DNA of 36,238 bases from Pseudomonas putida (GCF_002906855.1 NZ_MINI01000044.1:1-36238); one strand, 5' to 3'. Counted from the stretch's first letter, positions 14,451 to 22,709 are shown. The notes: a model not told the origin generated them from the letters alone. Translations and numbers: made by a program.

Positions 14451-14909
14451 ATGAACATTCAGATTGCTCTGGCGGAAGACCGCAACCTAAAACCATGGAT
14501 GATGCTGGCTAGGCAGGTAGTTCCGTTATTCGGACCTATGCCTGATTTTGAAGCCGTTCTCGTACGGAAGATCAGGCAGGAACAGGCTTTTTGCGCGCGA
14601 ACCGCCAACCAAAGCTCAATCTTCATAGGTGGGGTGCTGATTGGTGGTAGAGGAAACGAACACTGGATACGGTGGTTGGCAGTCTTGTCCGAGCATCGAC
14701 GGCATGGCGTTGGCAGAAGATTAGTGGAAACGGCGATTGCCGCGATCCCTGCCAATTCCACGATTTACGTTGATACGTTTGCGGGAGGAAGCCCTGGAGC
14801 CTATGCTGCAAACCGCCTTTACCGCGACTGCGGCTTTGAAGCAGCGGAGCTTTGGAAGACAGGAACGGTGGTCCGTCAAAGGTATGAGCTCCGCCCTCGT
14901 GCAGAATAG
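14451..14909 (+). CDS. GNAT-family acetyltransferase
   Basis: A 152-residue protein with a GNAT fold. The acetyl-CoA loop is SEHRRHGVGRRLVETAI (about 82-98), and the C-terminal part has AANRLYRDCGFEAAELWK, the usual aromatic strand and helix. The substrate is not readable from sequence; an aminoglycoside or other small amine is possible but unproven. The ribosome-binding site is weak (GGAGG at 14429-14433, 17 bases away). It ends 7 bases before a 38-bp inverted repeat (14916-14953), so it is probably passenger DNA of that element. Confidence 0.75.
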   Translation: MNIQIALAEDRNLKPWMMLARQVVPLFGPMPDFEAVLVRKIRQEQAFCARTANQSSIFIGGVLIGGRGNEHWIRWLAVLSEHRRHGVGRRLVETAIAAIPANSTIYVDTFAGGSPGAYAANRLYRDCGFEAAELWKTGTVVRQRYELRPRAE

Positions 14910-14915
14910 GCGTCA

Positions 14916-14953
14916 GCCTACCGTATATCTGTGCCCCTTTAATGTTCAGGGGC
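14916..14953. repeat. 38-bp inverted repeat, copy A, beside the split resolvase
   Basis: This stretch (GCCTACCGTATATCTG to TTCAGGGGC) is the exact complement of 36188-36225. Each copy caps one half of a single resolvase gene, and GGATT occurs just outside both (14955-14959 and 36182-36186). It marks the end of an inserted element of unknown type; a family was not recognised. Confidence 0.8.
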
Positions 14954-14954
14954 C

Positions 14955-15404
14955 GGATTGGCGGAGGCGATCCGCTACGTTCGCGACGGCGACACGCTCA
15001 CGGTCTGGAAGCTCGACCGCCTCGGCCGGTCGATGAAGCACCTAATCGAGATCATCACCGAACTAGAGGCCAGAGGCGTCGGCTTCCGATCTATCACCGA
15101 AAACATCGACACCACGACATCCGGCGGTCGCCTGGTCTTCCACCTGTTCGGAGCGCTGGCACAGTTCGAGCGCGATCTGATCAGGGAACGAACACGCGCC
15201 GGTCTGCAAGCCGCAGAAGAACGCGGCCGACGCGGTGGCCGACAAGTCGTCGTAACCCCGGAGAAACTTGCCAAAGCCCGTCAGCATCTGGCGGCCGGTT
15301 TGAACGTCCGGGAAGCTGCGGCCCGCGTGAAAATCGGGAAAACCGCCCTCTACGAAGCTCTCAGGGCCGAAAAAACAACGACATCTACGGTTAAACCGAC
15401 CTGA
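14955..15404 (+). pseudogene. C-terminal half of a split serine resolvase
   Basis: The frame reads GLAEAIRYVRDGDTLTVWK, then LDRLGRSMKHLIEI, FGALAQFERDLIRERTRAGL and a C-terminal HTH ending GKTALYEALRA. The catalytic-serine start of the same protein is at 36050-36186. Joined at GGATT they restore DRPGLAEAI, the normal order in this family. The first 45 residues are therefore on the other side of the element capped by the inverted repeat, and this half has no own start. Confidence 0.88.
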
Positions 15405-15460
15405 GTTCCGGATACGTTCTCAAAAGTCGGACAGATTCACTACTTTCGTGTCGTGACGCC

Positions 15461-15769
15461 ATGTGGTTCGTCGGCGGCATCGGCCTGGTCGCCGGCGTGT
15501 TCCTGGTCCTGCTGTTGCCGCGCATCCTGCCCTTTGCGGCCGACACCCATGTTGCGGCGATCGTCGTAGGTCAGGACCGATGGAACGCCGGCGTCACCAT
15601 GATGCAGACGGCCGACCCTGGCGGCTGGCGCGGCGTGGCCGATTCCTGGCAGTTCGTGCGCGACAACGCCGAGGCGATCAGCCAATGCGCCGAGGCCGCG
15701 CGCACGGCCGGCGCGGATCAGCGTTGCACGATCACCGTGAAAGCGCCACTGCCCGCTACACCGAACTAA
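15461..15769 (+). pseudogene. DUF6118-like C-terminal fragment
   Basis: A 102-residue frame with a membrane helix near the N-terminus (WFVGGIGLVAGVFLVLLLP) and a tail WNAGVTMMQTADPGGWRGV through DQRCTITVKAP. This resembles the C-terminal part of DUF6118 membrane proteins common on sphingomonad plasmids. The frame is open for at least 24 bases before the ATG (reading DSLLSCRDAMW), so the true N-terminus has probably been cut off near 15405-15437. The function is unknown. Confidence 0.6.
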
Positions 15770-15846
15770 GCATTCTCTGGTGGAAACACCCATCAATTAC
15801 GAAGTTTAAGGGTGCCGACGCTGGAATGCTTATCGGTCGCGCGGTT

Positions 15847-16854
15847 TCAACCTGTGAGCCGTGACGCGTAGCCGAACGCGCTTGCGACCCGATTCCGTCC
15901 GTCCCGCTTTGCCTGATACATTGCATCGTCGGCCCGCATCTTGAGTGTCGTGAAGTCGGCATCGGACCTCTCCATCACAGCAAAGCCGATGCTGGCGGTC
16001 ACCCTGATCGGTCGGTCCGCCGATCCAAGGACTATACGCTCTACGCTTTCACGAACCGCTTCTGCGACAGCCAGGGCTTCATCGGGGGCCTTGTCCATCA
16101 GAACGATACAAAATTCTTCGCCACCGATGCGACCGAGGTAATCTCGTTCGGAAAGGTGACTTTCACACACATCGCCGAGAACCTTCAGCACCTCGTCGCC
16201 TGCCGCATGCCCGTGTGTGTCGTTAATGGCCTTGAAGTTGTCGGCATCGACGATAAGACAAGCCACTGGCCGACTCGTCTTCCGGCAGGCGGCGAAATCC
16301 CGGTCCGCGAGCTGGTGGAAGGGTTCTCGGCGAATGGCTCCGGTCAAGCCGTCCAAAGTGGCCAGGAGTTGCAGGTCCAGATGCTGCATGGTCAGCTTTG
16401 CGAGATCGGTCAGGGCCGCCAGTTCTCGCTCCGAGGCCTGACGCGGGACCGTATCGATCACGCAGATCGCTCCGAGCGTTTCGCCCTGTCGCGAAATCAA
16501 CGGCGCGCCGGCGTAGAAGCGGATTCTTGGATCGCCACAGACAAAGGGATTGTCGATGAAGCGGCTGTCGCGTGTCGCGTCTTCGACCACCATGGGGCCG
16601 GTTTGGCCCAGGATGTGCGCGCAGAAGGATTCATCGCGCGCCGACTCGGCAATATCGAGACCAATGCGCGATTTGAACCACTGACGGTCCCGACCAACGA
16701 GGCTGATCGCAGCGATCGGTACGTCGAAAATGGCTCGCGCCAGCCGGCAGAGCGTGTCGAGACGATCATCCGCGACAACGTCCAGTGCGGCATAGCGATG
16801 CAGGATCGCCAGCCGACGATTTTCTACTGAATCTATATGCGGCTCCCTGGGCAT
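15847..16854 (-). CDS. GAF-GGDEF diguanylate cyclase
   Basis: A 335-residue soluble protein. Residues 20-165 are a GAF sensor (DRQWFKSRIGLD, then FYAGAPLISRQGETLGAICVID). Residues 168-330 are a GGDEF domain with the metal-site IVDADNFKAIND at 201-212 and an active GGEEF at 244-248, so it should make cyclic-di-GMP from two GTP. The product-inhibition site RxxD is degenerate (SERD at 235-238). The GAF ligand is not predictable. It lies 130 bp downstream of the related EAL gene on the same strand and may share its signal. Confidence 0.9.
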   Translation of the reverse strand: MPREPHIDSVENRRLAILHRYAALDVVADDRLDTLCRLARAIFDVPIAAISLVGRDRQWFKSRIGLDIAESARDESFCAHILGQTGPMVVEDATRDSRFIDNPFVCGDPRIRFYAGAPLISRQGETLGAICVIDTVPRQASERELAALTDLAKLTMQHLDLQLLATLDGLTGAIRREPFHQLADRDFAACRKTSRPVACLIVDADNFKAINDTHGHAAGDEVLKVLGDVCESHLSERDYLGRIGGEEFCIVLMDKAPDEALAVAEAVRESVERIVLGSADRPIRVTASIGFAVMERSDADFTTLKMRADDAMYQAKRDGRNRVASAFGYASRLTG

Positions 16855-16984
16855 TGTTTGTTGAACTTTTCGACTGGGATCATGCGATCCGCTGGAAGCC
16901 TAGCCGTTTTTCGTTAACCGACAGTGGCTTGCAATGACAAGGCGCATGCACGGCTTCATGGACCGTACATGCGCGCGGGGTGCC

Positions 16985-18778
16985 TTACGCCGCTATTGTC
17001 GCTTTTCCTGTCCACAGCATGAGGTCCGTTGCCGGCATCGGCTTGGCCATGAAGTAGCCCTGCCCCTCGTCACACCCCCAGTCCCTCAGCATATCGAAGA
17101 CGATGGGCGTTTCGATGCCTTCGGCGACGACGCGATAGCCGAGATCGTGGGCCATGGCGATGATGGTGCGCACCAAGGTACGGTCGCGCTCCGAGGTCTC
17201 CAACCCCATTACGAAGCCGCGATCGATCTTGAGCACGGAGGCAGGCAGTTGCTGGAGATACTGCAGATTGCTGTAGCCGGTGCCGAAATCGTCGATTGCC
17301 ACGTCAATGCCGGCATCGCGCAGAAGGCTGAGCTGCTCGGTCACGCGTGCACTGTCACGCGCGACGGCACTTTCGGTGAATTCGAGTTCCAGCGACGCTG
17401 TGCTGACACCGTGGGCGTCGATGGCGTCGAGCAGGCGCTCGGTAAAGTTCGTTTCATCGAGATTAAGCGCCGAGACATTGATCGACACCTTCAACTCCAA
17501 TCCCGCCGCATTCCATGCCTGAATCTGCCGCAGCGCCGTGTTAGCGACCCAGGCGGTCAACGGCCGGACCAGCGCGGTTTCCTCGACCGAAGGGATGAAC
17601 TCGGCCGGCGGGATCGGACCCAATGTCGGGTGGGTCCAGCGCAATAGCGCCTCGGCACCGATGCAGGCACCGGTTCGCATGTCGATGCGGGGCTGGTAGA
17701 CCAGCGACAACTGGTCATCGGACTCCAGCGCCAGCTTGAAATCGTTGAGCAGCATGAAGCTGCGCATGTTCTTCATGTCGTGCGCCGGCGAGTATTGCGC
17801 GAGGCCGCCTTCGGCAAGGCCGGCATCGTCGAGCGCGTTGAACAGCCTGCGCAGCACATCGCGAGGCGCCAGTTCACCGATAGGGAACTCGCAGATTCCC
17901 AGCAACGGCGCTGGCGTCACCGGTATTCCGTTGCAGGGGACCGGTTCGTGCATGAGTTCGGCCAGTTCGTGAATGAAGGCCTGCGGATCGCCGCCGAACT
18001 GCGGCGTCAGGAGAACGACGCAGCGTGTGAGGCCGACATGATAGAGACGCGCCGAATTACCCAATCGCGGGCGCAAACGGTCAACCGTGCCCTGAACGAG
18101 CGCCTCGGTGAAGTCTGACCCAAGAACCCGCTGACCTTGCCCGAACTGGCGGGTCGAAAGCAGTTCGAACATGATGCCGGTGCAGGAAGCGTCACGATTG
18201 CTTGTCGCCAGCTCTTCCAAGTCCTCGAACATCTGATGCTGGTTTGGGAGACCGCTCGTCGCATCGACCCGGCCGATCATGTTCTGCAATTCGACCTGGG
18301 CCATCACCATGCCGGCAAGGTCGCGCAGCACCTGACGCTGATCGGATTCGAGATCGCGCGGCTGCGCGTCGACCACGCATAGAGTGCCGAGCCCATGCCC
18401 CTGTCGCGTGAACAGCGGCGCGCCAGCATAGAACCGGATTCCAACCTGGGCGAGCGGGCTTGTGGCGAAGCGCGGATCGGCGAGAAGGTCAGGTACGACG
18501 AACACGTCATCGCCGCCGATCGCGTAGCTGCATGGTGCCTGCTCACGCGGAATCTCGGTCAGATCGACGCCGACGCGCGACTTGAACCATTGCCGATCAT
18601 TGTCGGTCAGCGAGATCGTCGAGACCGGCGCGTCGAGCAGCCTACTTGCCAGCCGGGTCAAGCGATCAAAGCTCTCGCTCGGCGATGTGTCCAGCAAATT
18701 CAGATTACGCAACGCATTCAGCCGTGCTTCTTCGCTGTAGGCGGCGCTGTGAAGATACTCAGTCATTCCATCCCCCAT
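16985..18778 (-). CDS. GAF / degenerate GGDEF / EAL phosphodiesterase
   Basis: A 597-residue protein: a GAF domain (about 20-165) closely resembling that of the gene downstream, a GGDEF-like domain (about 170-330) whose signature is replaced by YHVGLTRCVV at 246-255 and must be inactive as a cyclase, and an EAL domain (about 345-590). EAL catalytic residues are present: EALLRW 376-381, INVS 433-436, EFTES 466-470, DDFGTG 496-501, K517 and EGIE 553-556. It should hydrolyse cyclic-di-GMP, opposing its neighbour. The pair sets motility versus biofilm behaviour by family knowledge. Confidence 0.9.
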   Translation of the reverse strand: MGDGMTEYLHSAAYSEEARLNALRNLNLLDTSPSESFDRLTRLASRLLDAPVSTISLTDNDRQWFKSRVGVDLTEIPREQAPCSYAIGGDDVFVVPDLLADPRFATSPLAQVGIRFYAGAPLFTRQGHGLGTLCVVDAQPRDLESDQRQVLRDLAGMVMAQVELQNMIGRVDATSGLPNQHQMFEDLEELATSNRDASCTGIMFELLSTRQFGQGQRVLGSDFTEALVQGTVDRLRPRLGNSARLYHVGLTRCVVLLTPQFGGDPQAFIHELAELMHEPVPCNGIPVTPAPLLGICEFPIGELAPRDVLRRLFNALDDAGLAEGGLAQYSPAHDMKNMRSFMLLNDFKLALESDDQLSLVYQPRIDMRTGACIGAEALLRWTHPTLGPIPPAEFIPSVEETALVRPLTAWVANTALRQIQAWNAAGLELKVSINVSALNLDETNFTERLLDAIDAHGVSTASLELEFTESAVARDSARVTEQLSLLRDAGIDVAIDDFGTGYSNLQYLQQLPASVLKIDRGFVMGLETSERDRTLVRTIIAMAHDLGYRVVAEGIETPIVFDMLRDWGCDEGQGYFMAKPMPATDLMLWTGKATIAA

Positions 18779-19017
18779 ACCCTTGGTTTGATCGGGTTGA
18801 GATTACGAGGAACGAGCAAGAGAAATGTTAACCGTCCTTAGTCTGCGAAGTCATAGTAATGAAATGGTAAATCCCTACAAATTTCTACGCAATATGGGGG
18901 TAAGTTTATATTTGTTTCATGTTAAGAAAAATTGACAGGCAACGACAATTCGCTGCCCGCCACTCGGGTATTTTGGAGGAAAAGTCAAAAAGCCCGGCTT
19001 ATGAATATGTTCCGGCG
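18779..19017. other. Intergenic AT-rich stretch
   Basis: AT-rich DNA upstream of the EAL gene (minus strand), with likely promoter sequence such as TTAACATTTC near 18820-18830. No gene or known RNA was recognised here. A short GC stem (CCGGC at 18991-18995) lies near the 3' end of the lysozyme-inhibitor remnant. Confidence 0.4.
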
Positions 19018-19339
19018 TCACATGGAGCAGTCTTGGAGGATCACGCCGTTGTCATCTTCCAGCGTGGCTTCTTCGCCTTTGGTGAGCAGGGTATATGTGT
19101 AATCCGGGTTGATCGCCGTGTAGATCGCACCGGAGGCCGAGACTTCTTGTGCCATGGGAATCATTTCGTCCATCTGTTGCACGATGGCAAAGCCCTTCCC
19201 GTCCGCGCCGTTCACATAGACAACGCGCAATATCTCGTTGTCAGCACAGGCATAGTTGATGAACGGTGGTTTCGTCCGCGACGGCAAGGCTCGGAATCGC
19301 GCCCATGGCGAATGCGGCACACAAAAGCTTCACTCTCAT
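19018..19339 (-). pseudogene. mliC: Frameshifted MliC-type lysozyme inhibitor
   Basis: From ATG 19339, behind AAAGGAAC, the frame gives a signal peptide (MRVKLLCAAFAMGAIPSLAV-ADE). The mature domain is in another frame: FINYACADNEILRVVYV, then SGAIYTAINPDYTYTLLTKG and CSM at the end, the MliC pattern with the two cysteines. One base is gained or lost around 19260-19275. Intact members block host C-type lysozyme in the periplasm. Either the gene is dead or this is a base-call error. Confidence 0.7.
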
Positions 19340-19535
19340 TGATAGTTCCTTTCAGGTCATTTTCGGCTCATCGCCAAGTTGAGTTCTAAAAGCGGGCGAT
19401 CCAATGGCTATAGATCGTTCGTCGGCTTATGATTATGGTTCTTAACGAGGCATGAACGTGTTGTCGCGCAAGTCCTAAAACCCGCGACAGATCGGCCAGC
19501 CCCGGAAAATCAGGCAGTTTCGCGTCGCACGTCTT

Positions 19536-19563
19536 TGTCGCAAGTGATATAGCACTTGCGACA
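19536..19563. promoter_or_regulatory. res/operator dyad of the module 2 resolvase
   Basis: TGTCGCAAGTG and CACTTGCGACA form perfect 11-base arms around ATATAG, ending 22 bases before the resolvase start. GTCGCA boxes (19524, 19536, 19571) repeat the half-site. It is probably the crossover site at which the resolvase turns plasmid dimers into monomers. Confidence 0.65.
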
Positions 19564-19584
19564 TGATTTGCGACAGGGGGAACC

Positions 19585-20175
19585 GTGAGCCGCCAACCAG
19601 ATTCCGATGCCGGCCGCATGTTCATCGGCTATGCTCGCGTTTCCACGCGCGGCCAGAACCTCGACCAGCAGCGCGCCGCCCTTGGTGGGGCTGGCTGCGT
19701 CCGCATTTTCGAGGAAAAGGCTTCCGGGGTGAAGCGGGACCGGCCCGAGCTGGCGCGGATGCTCGACCATCTGCGCGCCGGTGACGTGGTGACGATCACC
19801 AGGCTAGACCGCCTCGCCCGATCGACCGGCGATCTTCTCAACATCGCGGAGCGGATCAAAGAGGCTGGCGCTGGCCTGCGCTCGCTAGCCGAGCCGTGGG
19901 CCGACACGACGACGCCCGCCGGCCGCATGGTGCTGACCGTGTTCGCCGGCATCGCGGATTTCGAGCGATCCTTGATCGTGGAGCGCACGAGCGCCGGCCG
20001 GATCGCGGCGAAGGCGCGAGGCGTGCGGTTTGGCCCCTCTCCTACCCTATCGGCCGAGCAGATCGCACACGCCCGCCAGCTCATCAGCGAGGACAAGAAG
20101 CCCGTCGCGGAAGTCGCCCGGCTTCTCGGCGTCCATCGTGCGACCCTCTACCGGGCGCTTGGTGAGTCGGCATAA
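19585..20175 (+). CDS. Serine resolvase, plasmid multimer-resolution type, module 2
   Basis: A 196-residue protein. The serine motif FIGYARVSTRGQNLDQQ begins near residue 13; ATG 19618 is an alternative start that fits the family better. Other motifs are VTITRLDRLARST, VFAGIADFERSLIVERTSAG and a C-terminal HTH, VAEVARLLGVHRATLYRAL. It sits directly after the dyad at 19536 and before the RHH and repA genes. In module 1 only its last codons may remain (58-78). It probably keeps module 2 monomeric. Confidence 0.9.
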   Translation: MSRQPDSDAGRMFIGYARVSTRGQNLDQQRAALGGAGCVRIFEEKASGVKRDRPELARMLDHLRAGDVVTITRLDRLARSTGDLLNIAERIKEAGAGLRSLAEPWADTTTPAGRMVLTVFAGIADFERSLIVERTSAGRIAAKARGVRFGPSPTLSAEQIAHARQLISEDKKPVAEVARLLGVHRATLYRALGESA

Positions 20176-20289
20176 ATTCGACCTTCCGGTTCCGCCGATT
20201 ACCCGCCAGAGTGTCCGATTTGCGCGAGATTCCCGCACCTTAGAGATAAAGGGTTGCAGAATCGGGCAAATCTCCTCTTACTGCTAAGA

Positions 20290-20499
20290 ATGAAGCGCGA
20301 TATGGAAAGAACTCGGAAGGATGTTGCCGCCCATCGGGCGCGGCAGCTTGCGGCCGGCCGTATCGCACTCACCACGTATGTTTCGACTGATCTTCTCGCG
20401 CAAATCGACCAGATCAAGGAACAGCGGGGCGTGAATGGCCGCGCTCCGATCATCGAAGAAGCTTTGAGGTTCTATATCGAGAGCGCACAGAGGGTATGA
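20290..20499 (+). CDS. Ribbon-helix-helix regulator, module 2
   Basis: A 69-residue protein started at ATG 20290, with a basic N-terminus (MKRDMERTRKDVAAHRARQ) and the RHH segment LTTYVSTDLLAQIDQIKEQ followed by RAPIIEEALRFYIE. It is the paralog of the gene at 192. The box TTGCAGAATCG lies upstream of both. It is followed by a terminator and by the repA leader. It is probably a copy-number regulator; the DNA target is unknown. Confidence 0.75.
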   Translation: MKRDMERTRKDVAAHRARQLAAGRIALTTYVSTDLLAQIDQIKEQRGVNGRAPIIEEALRFYIESAQRV

Positions 20500-20504
20500 A
20501 ATGA

Positions 20505-20539
20505 AAAACCCCTAGCCGTTGGTCGCGGCAAGGGGTTTT
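20505..20539 (+). terminator. Terminator between the RHH gene and repA, module 2
   Basis: AAAACCCCT pairs with AGGGGTTTT around GCCG/CGGC and a short loop. It occupies the same place as the terminator at 406-440 although the sequences differ. Confidence 0.65.
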
Positions 20540-20552
20540 CGGATTACGGAAA

Positions 20553-20592
20553 CGGCCATGTTGGGACCGCCAGACAGCACCCAACATAGCCG
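20553..20592 (+). promoter_or_regulatory. repA leader hairpin, module 2
   Basis: ATGTTGGG at 20558-20565 pairs with CCCAACAT at 20580-20587, extended by CGGC/GCCG across one mismatch. The 14-base loop holds CGCCAGACA at 20568-20576, identical to the module 1 loop. Downstream, a short frame MPS-stop (20662-20673) ends just before GGAGG and AGAGGA, close to the repA start, so translation may be coupled or blocked by pairing. Confidence 0.5.
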
Positions 20593-20692
20593 GTTACAGC
20601 TAACCCTGCAAGATATGCGTCTTGCGGGAACGGTGAATCTTTGTCCGTGTTCCACTCGCGTCATGCCCTCTTGAACGGAGGACGAGAGGACA

Positions 20693-21574
20693 ATGTTGAG
20701 GACGCAAATCGCGGCCGCGATTGGCTGCGCGCGCATTCATGCGCTTGATGAAATCATGAAACAGGTCTGGGCCCGCTACGGCGGGGGTCAGCTCACCGAC
20801 GAGGAAGCCGGGCAGCTCTCCGCCCTCGCCCACGAGCGCCGGGCGATGTTGCAGGGATCGGGCAGGCAGGCGGCGTTTAGCCTGGTGCTTCCCCCCCCGG
20901 CCGAACGATGCCCGACGCCGGTTCGCCGGCGCAGCCATTTCAAGGGCCGATCCGAGGGCCAGATATGGCGGCCGACGACGCGCAAGGACGTGCAGGCGAT
21001 CTTGAAGGCGGCGGAAATCTTCAACGAGGCCGGCTTGCACGAGAAGGGCGAGCGTAGCGGCCCGCTTGGATCGGTGGCACTGGACGTGCTGCGGCTGTTC
21101 GTCAATCTCATCGACTTCCGCACCGGCCGGCTTGAGCCGTCAATCACCACGATCATGGACCGCCTGGGCCGGTCACGCGATACCATTGTGCGGGCGCTGA
21201 AGAACCTGCGGGCGCATGGCTTCATCGACTGGCTGCGGCGCTACGAACCGACCGGGAACGAGGGGCGTGGCCCCCAGGTCCAGCAGGCCAGCAACGCCTA
21301 TCGCTTGTCATTGCCGGAAAAGGCCCGGCAGTTCCTCGGGCGGCTCGGCAAGGCCCCTCCCCCGCCTGCGGATCACGGACAGGACCAGAGGGCTTGGAGC
21401 GAGCAAATTGACGCTTACAGGCAGGCCTTGCCCCTCGATGAGCGGACACAGCTCGACGTGGGCGATACGCCGGTTGGGGCGGCTCTTGTTGGCATGGCAA
21501 AAGCCTTGATGAAACGTGAGTCTGATAACCAGACTGAATCCCCCTCTAATTCTATTCTTTATGTAAAAACATAA
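20693..21574 (+). CDS. repA: Plasmid replication initiator, module 2 copy
   Basis: A 293-residue protein, MLRTQIAAAIGCARIHALDE onward. An HTH lies at about 150-184 (TIMDRLGRSRDTIVRALKNL). The stretch from about residue 72 (CPTPVRRRSHFKGRSEGQ) to 235 is almost identical to the copy at 633, while the first 70 and last 30 residues vary. Two such initiators on one molecule imply a fused plasmid or two coexisting replicons. ATG 20693 follows AGAGGACA. The reaction (origin melting and helicase loading) is inferred from family. Confidence 0.8.
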   Translation: MLRTQIAAAIGCARIHALDEIMKQVWARYGGGQLTDEEAGQLSALAHERRAMLQGSGRQAAFSLVLPPPAERCPTPVRRRSHFKGRSEGQIWRPTTRKDVQAILKAAEIFNEAGLHEKGERSGPLGSVALDVLRLFVNLIDFRTGRLEPSITTIMDRLGRSRDTIVRALKNLRAHGFIDWLRRYEPTGNEGRGPQVQQASNAYRLSLPEKARQFLGRLGKAPPPPADHGQDQRAWSEQIDAYRQALPLDERTQLDVGDTPVGAALVGMAKALMKRESDNQTESPSNSILYVKT

Positions 21575-21642
21575 GCGGTCGCCGCTGTTCGGGCCTCTTA
21601 CGAGGCCCTGCGGCGGTTCCGGCCCGCATATAGGCGGGCCGG
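21575..21642 (+). terminator. Paired-stem element downstream of repA-2
   Basis: It has the same fold as 1512-1580: CGCCGC 21580-21585 with GCGGCG 21610-21615, inner GGGCCTC 21591-21597 with GAGGCCC 21602-21608, and CCGGCCCGC 21619-21627 with GCGGGCCGG 21634-21642. The inner stem differs from module 1 by a compensatory change. Confidence 0.6.
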
Positions 21643-21737
21643 CGCGGCACCCTCAGAACTTCAAAACGCAACGCTTGCGTCTGCGGCCCACCTCGCATGG
21701 GCTTTCGAGAAGAAGAAGGCTGCAAGGGCAGCGCCTA

Positions 21738-21809
21738 TTTACTCAAATGAGTGCTTGAGGTTAAAACCTGTTTACTCAAAAGCTCAAACCTGATATACTC
21801 ATTTGAGTA
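21738..21809. repeat. ACTCA/TGAGT repeat cluster before parA-2
   Basis: TTTACTCAAATGAGT at 21738-21752, TTTACTCAAA at 21771-21780 and TACTCATTTGAGTA at 21796-21809. The motif recurs at 22470-22480, 22493-22499, 22692-22718 and 23441-23480. These are probable operators and a centromere for the module 2 ParA/RHH pair. Confidence 0.65.
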
Positions 21810-21843
21810 AATACACATTTCATCAAAATTAGGAGCTTCGGCC

Positions 21844-22473
21844 GTGCATGTGATTGCCGTTTTAAACCAAAAGGGAGGGGCGGGGAAAACGACGATCGCC
21901 ACCCACCTGGCCCGCGCCTTGCAGATCGGTGGCGCTGACGTGCTGCTGATCGATTCCGACCCACAGGGCAGCGCCCGCGATTGGGCCGCCGTGCGAGAGG
22001 ACCAGCCCGTTTCCGTGGTCGGGCTGGACCGGCCGACGATCGAGCGCGATTTGAAGAATGTCGCCCGCAAGGATTTCGTCGTGATCGACGGAGCGCCACA
22101 GGCGGCCGACCTCGCCGTCTCTGCGATCAAGGCCGCGAATTTTATCCTGATCCCGGTGCAGCCCTCGCCCTACGATATTTGGGCCACGGCCGAGCTAGTC
22201 GATTTGGTCAAGCAGCGCATGGAGATCACAGACGGCAAGTTGCGCGCTGCGTTCGTCGTGTCCCGCGCCATCAAGGGAACGAGGATCGGCAACGAGATCA
22301 CCGACGCCCTGAACGGTTACGGCCTGCCGATCTTGGCGACCCGGATCACGCAGCGCGTGAGTTATCCCGGCTCCGCTGCTGCAGGGTCAACCGTTCTCGA
22401 TTTGGAACCGGATAGCGAAGCGGCCCGCGAAATGACGGCGCTTGCGAACGAAATCAAACAATTGTTCAATTGA
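21844..22473 (+). CDS. parA: ParA partition ATPase, module 2
   Basis: A 209-residue protein beginning with GTG 21844 behind AGGAG. Walker A is LNQKGGAGKTTIATHLA near residues 7-23; LLIDSDPQGSARDW and VVIDGAPQ are the switch and Walker B regions; and VQPSPYDIWAT follows. It is a small ParA without an N-terminal HTH, close to the ParA/MinD-like proteins of broad-host plasmids, and only distantly like the module 1 copy. It forms one operon with the RHH gene 20 bases downstream. It should move module 2 copies apart at division. Confidence 0.9.
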   Translation: MHVIAVLNQKGGAGKTTIATHLARALQIGGADVLLIDSDPQGSARDWAAVREDQPVSVVGLDRPTIERDLKNVARKDFVVIDGAPQAADLAVSAIKAANFILIPVQPSPYDIWATAELVDLVKQRMEITDGKLRAAFVVSRAIKGTRIGNEITDALNGYGLPILATRITQRVSYPGSAAAGSTVLDLEPDSEAAREMTALANEIKQLFN

Positions 22474-22493
22474 GTAAATAAGGAAAGCATCAA

Positions 22494-22709
22494 ATGAGTG
22501 AAGAAAAAAAGGGTATGCTCAGCGCCGGCCGGCCGAGCAACGTGCGGAAGGCCGCCACGCTCGCCAGCCTTTCCGATAAAGGCGGAACCGTGCGCGTGAA
22601 TTTCGATCTGGACCGTGAGGAACACAAACGGCTCAAGCTCATGGCCGTTGAGCAGGGACGCACCATTTCCGAGATATTGCGGGAGATGATTACTCAATCA
22701 CTTAAATGA
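22494..22709 (+). CDS. RHH centromere-binding protein candidate, module 2
   Basis: A 71-residue protein. The first 30 residues are charged and probably flexible (MSEEKKGMLSAGRPSNVRKA), then RHH: GTVRVNFDLDREEHKRLKL and TISEILREMITQSL. This order and the place after parA fit a ParG/ParB-type adaptor. Its start codon lies in an ATGAGTG copy of the module's repeat, and its stop lies in a perfect palindrome of the same motif (22693-22718). It is probably the protein that binds the ACTCA/TGAGT sites. Confidence 0.75.
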   Translation: MSEEKKGMLSAGRPSNVRKAATLASLSDKGGTVRVNFDLDREEHKRLKLMAVEQGRTISEILREMITQSLK

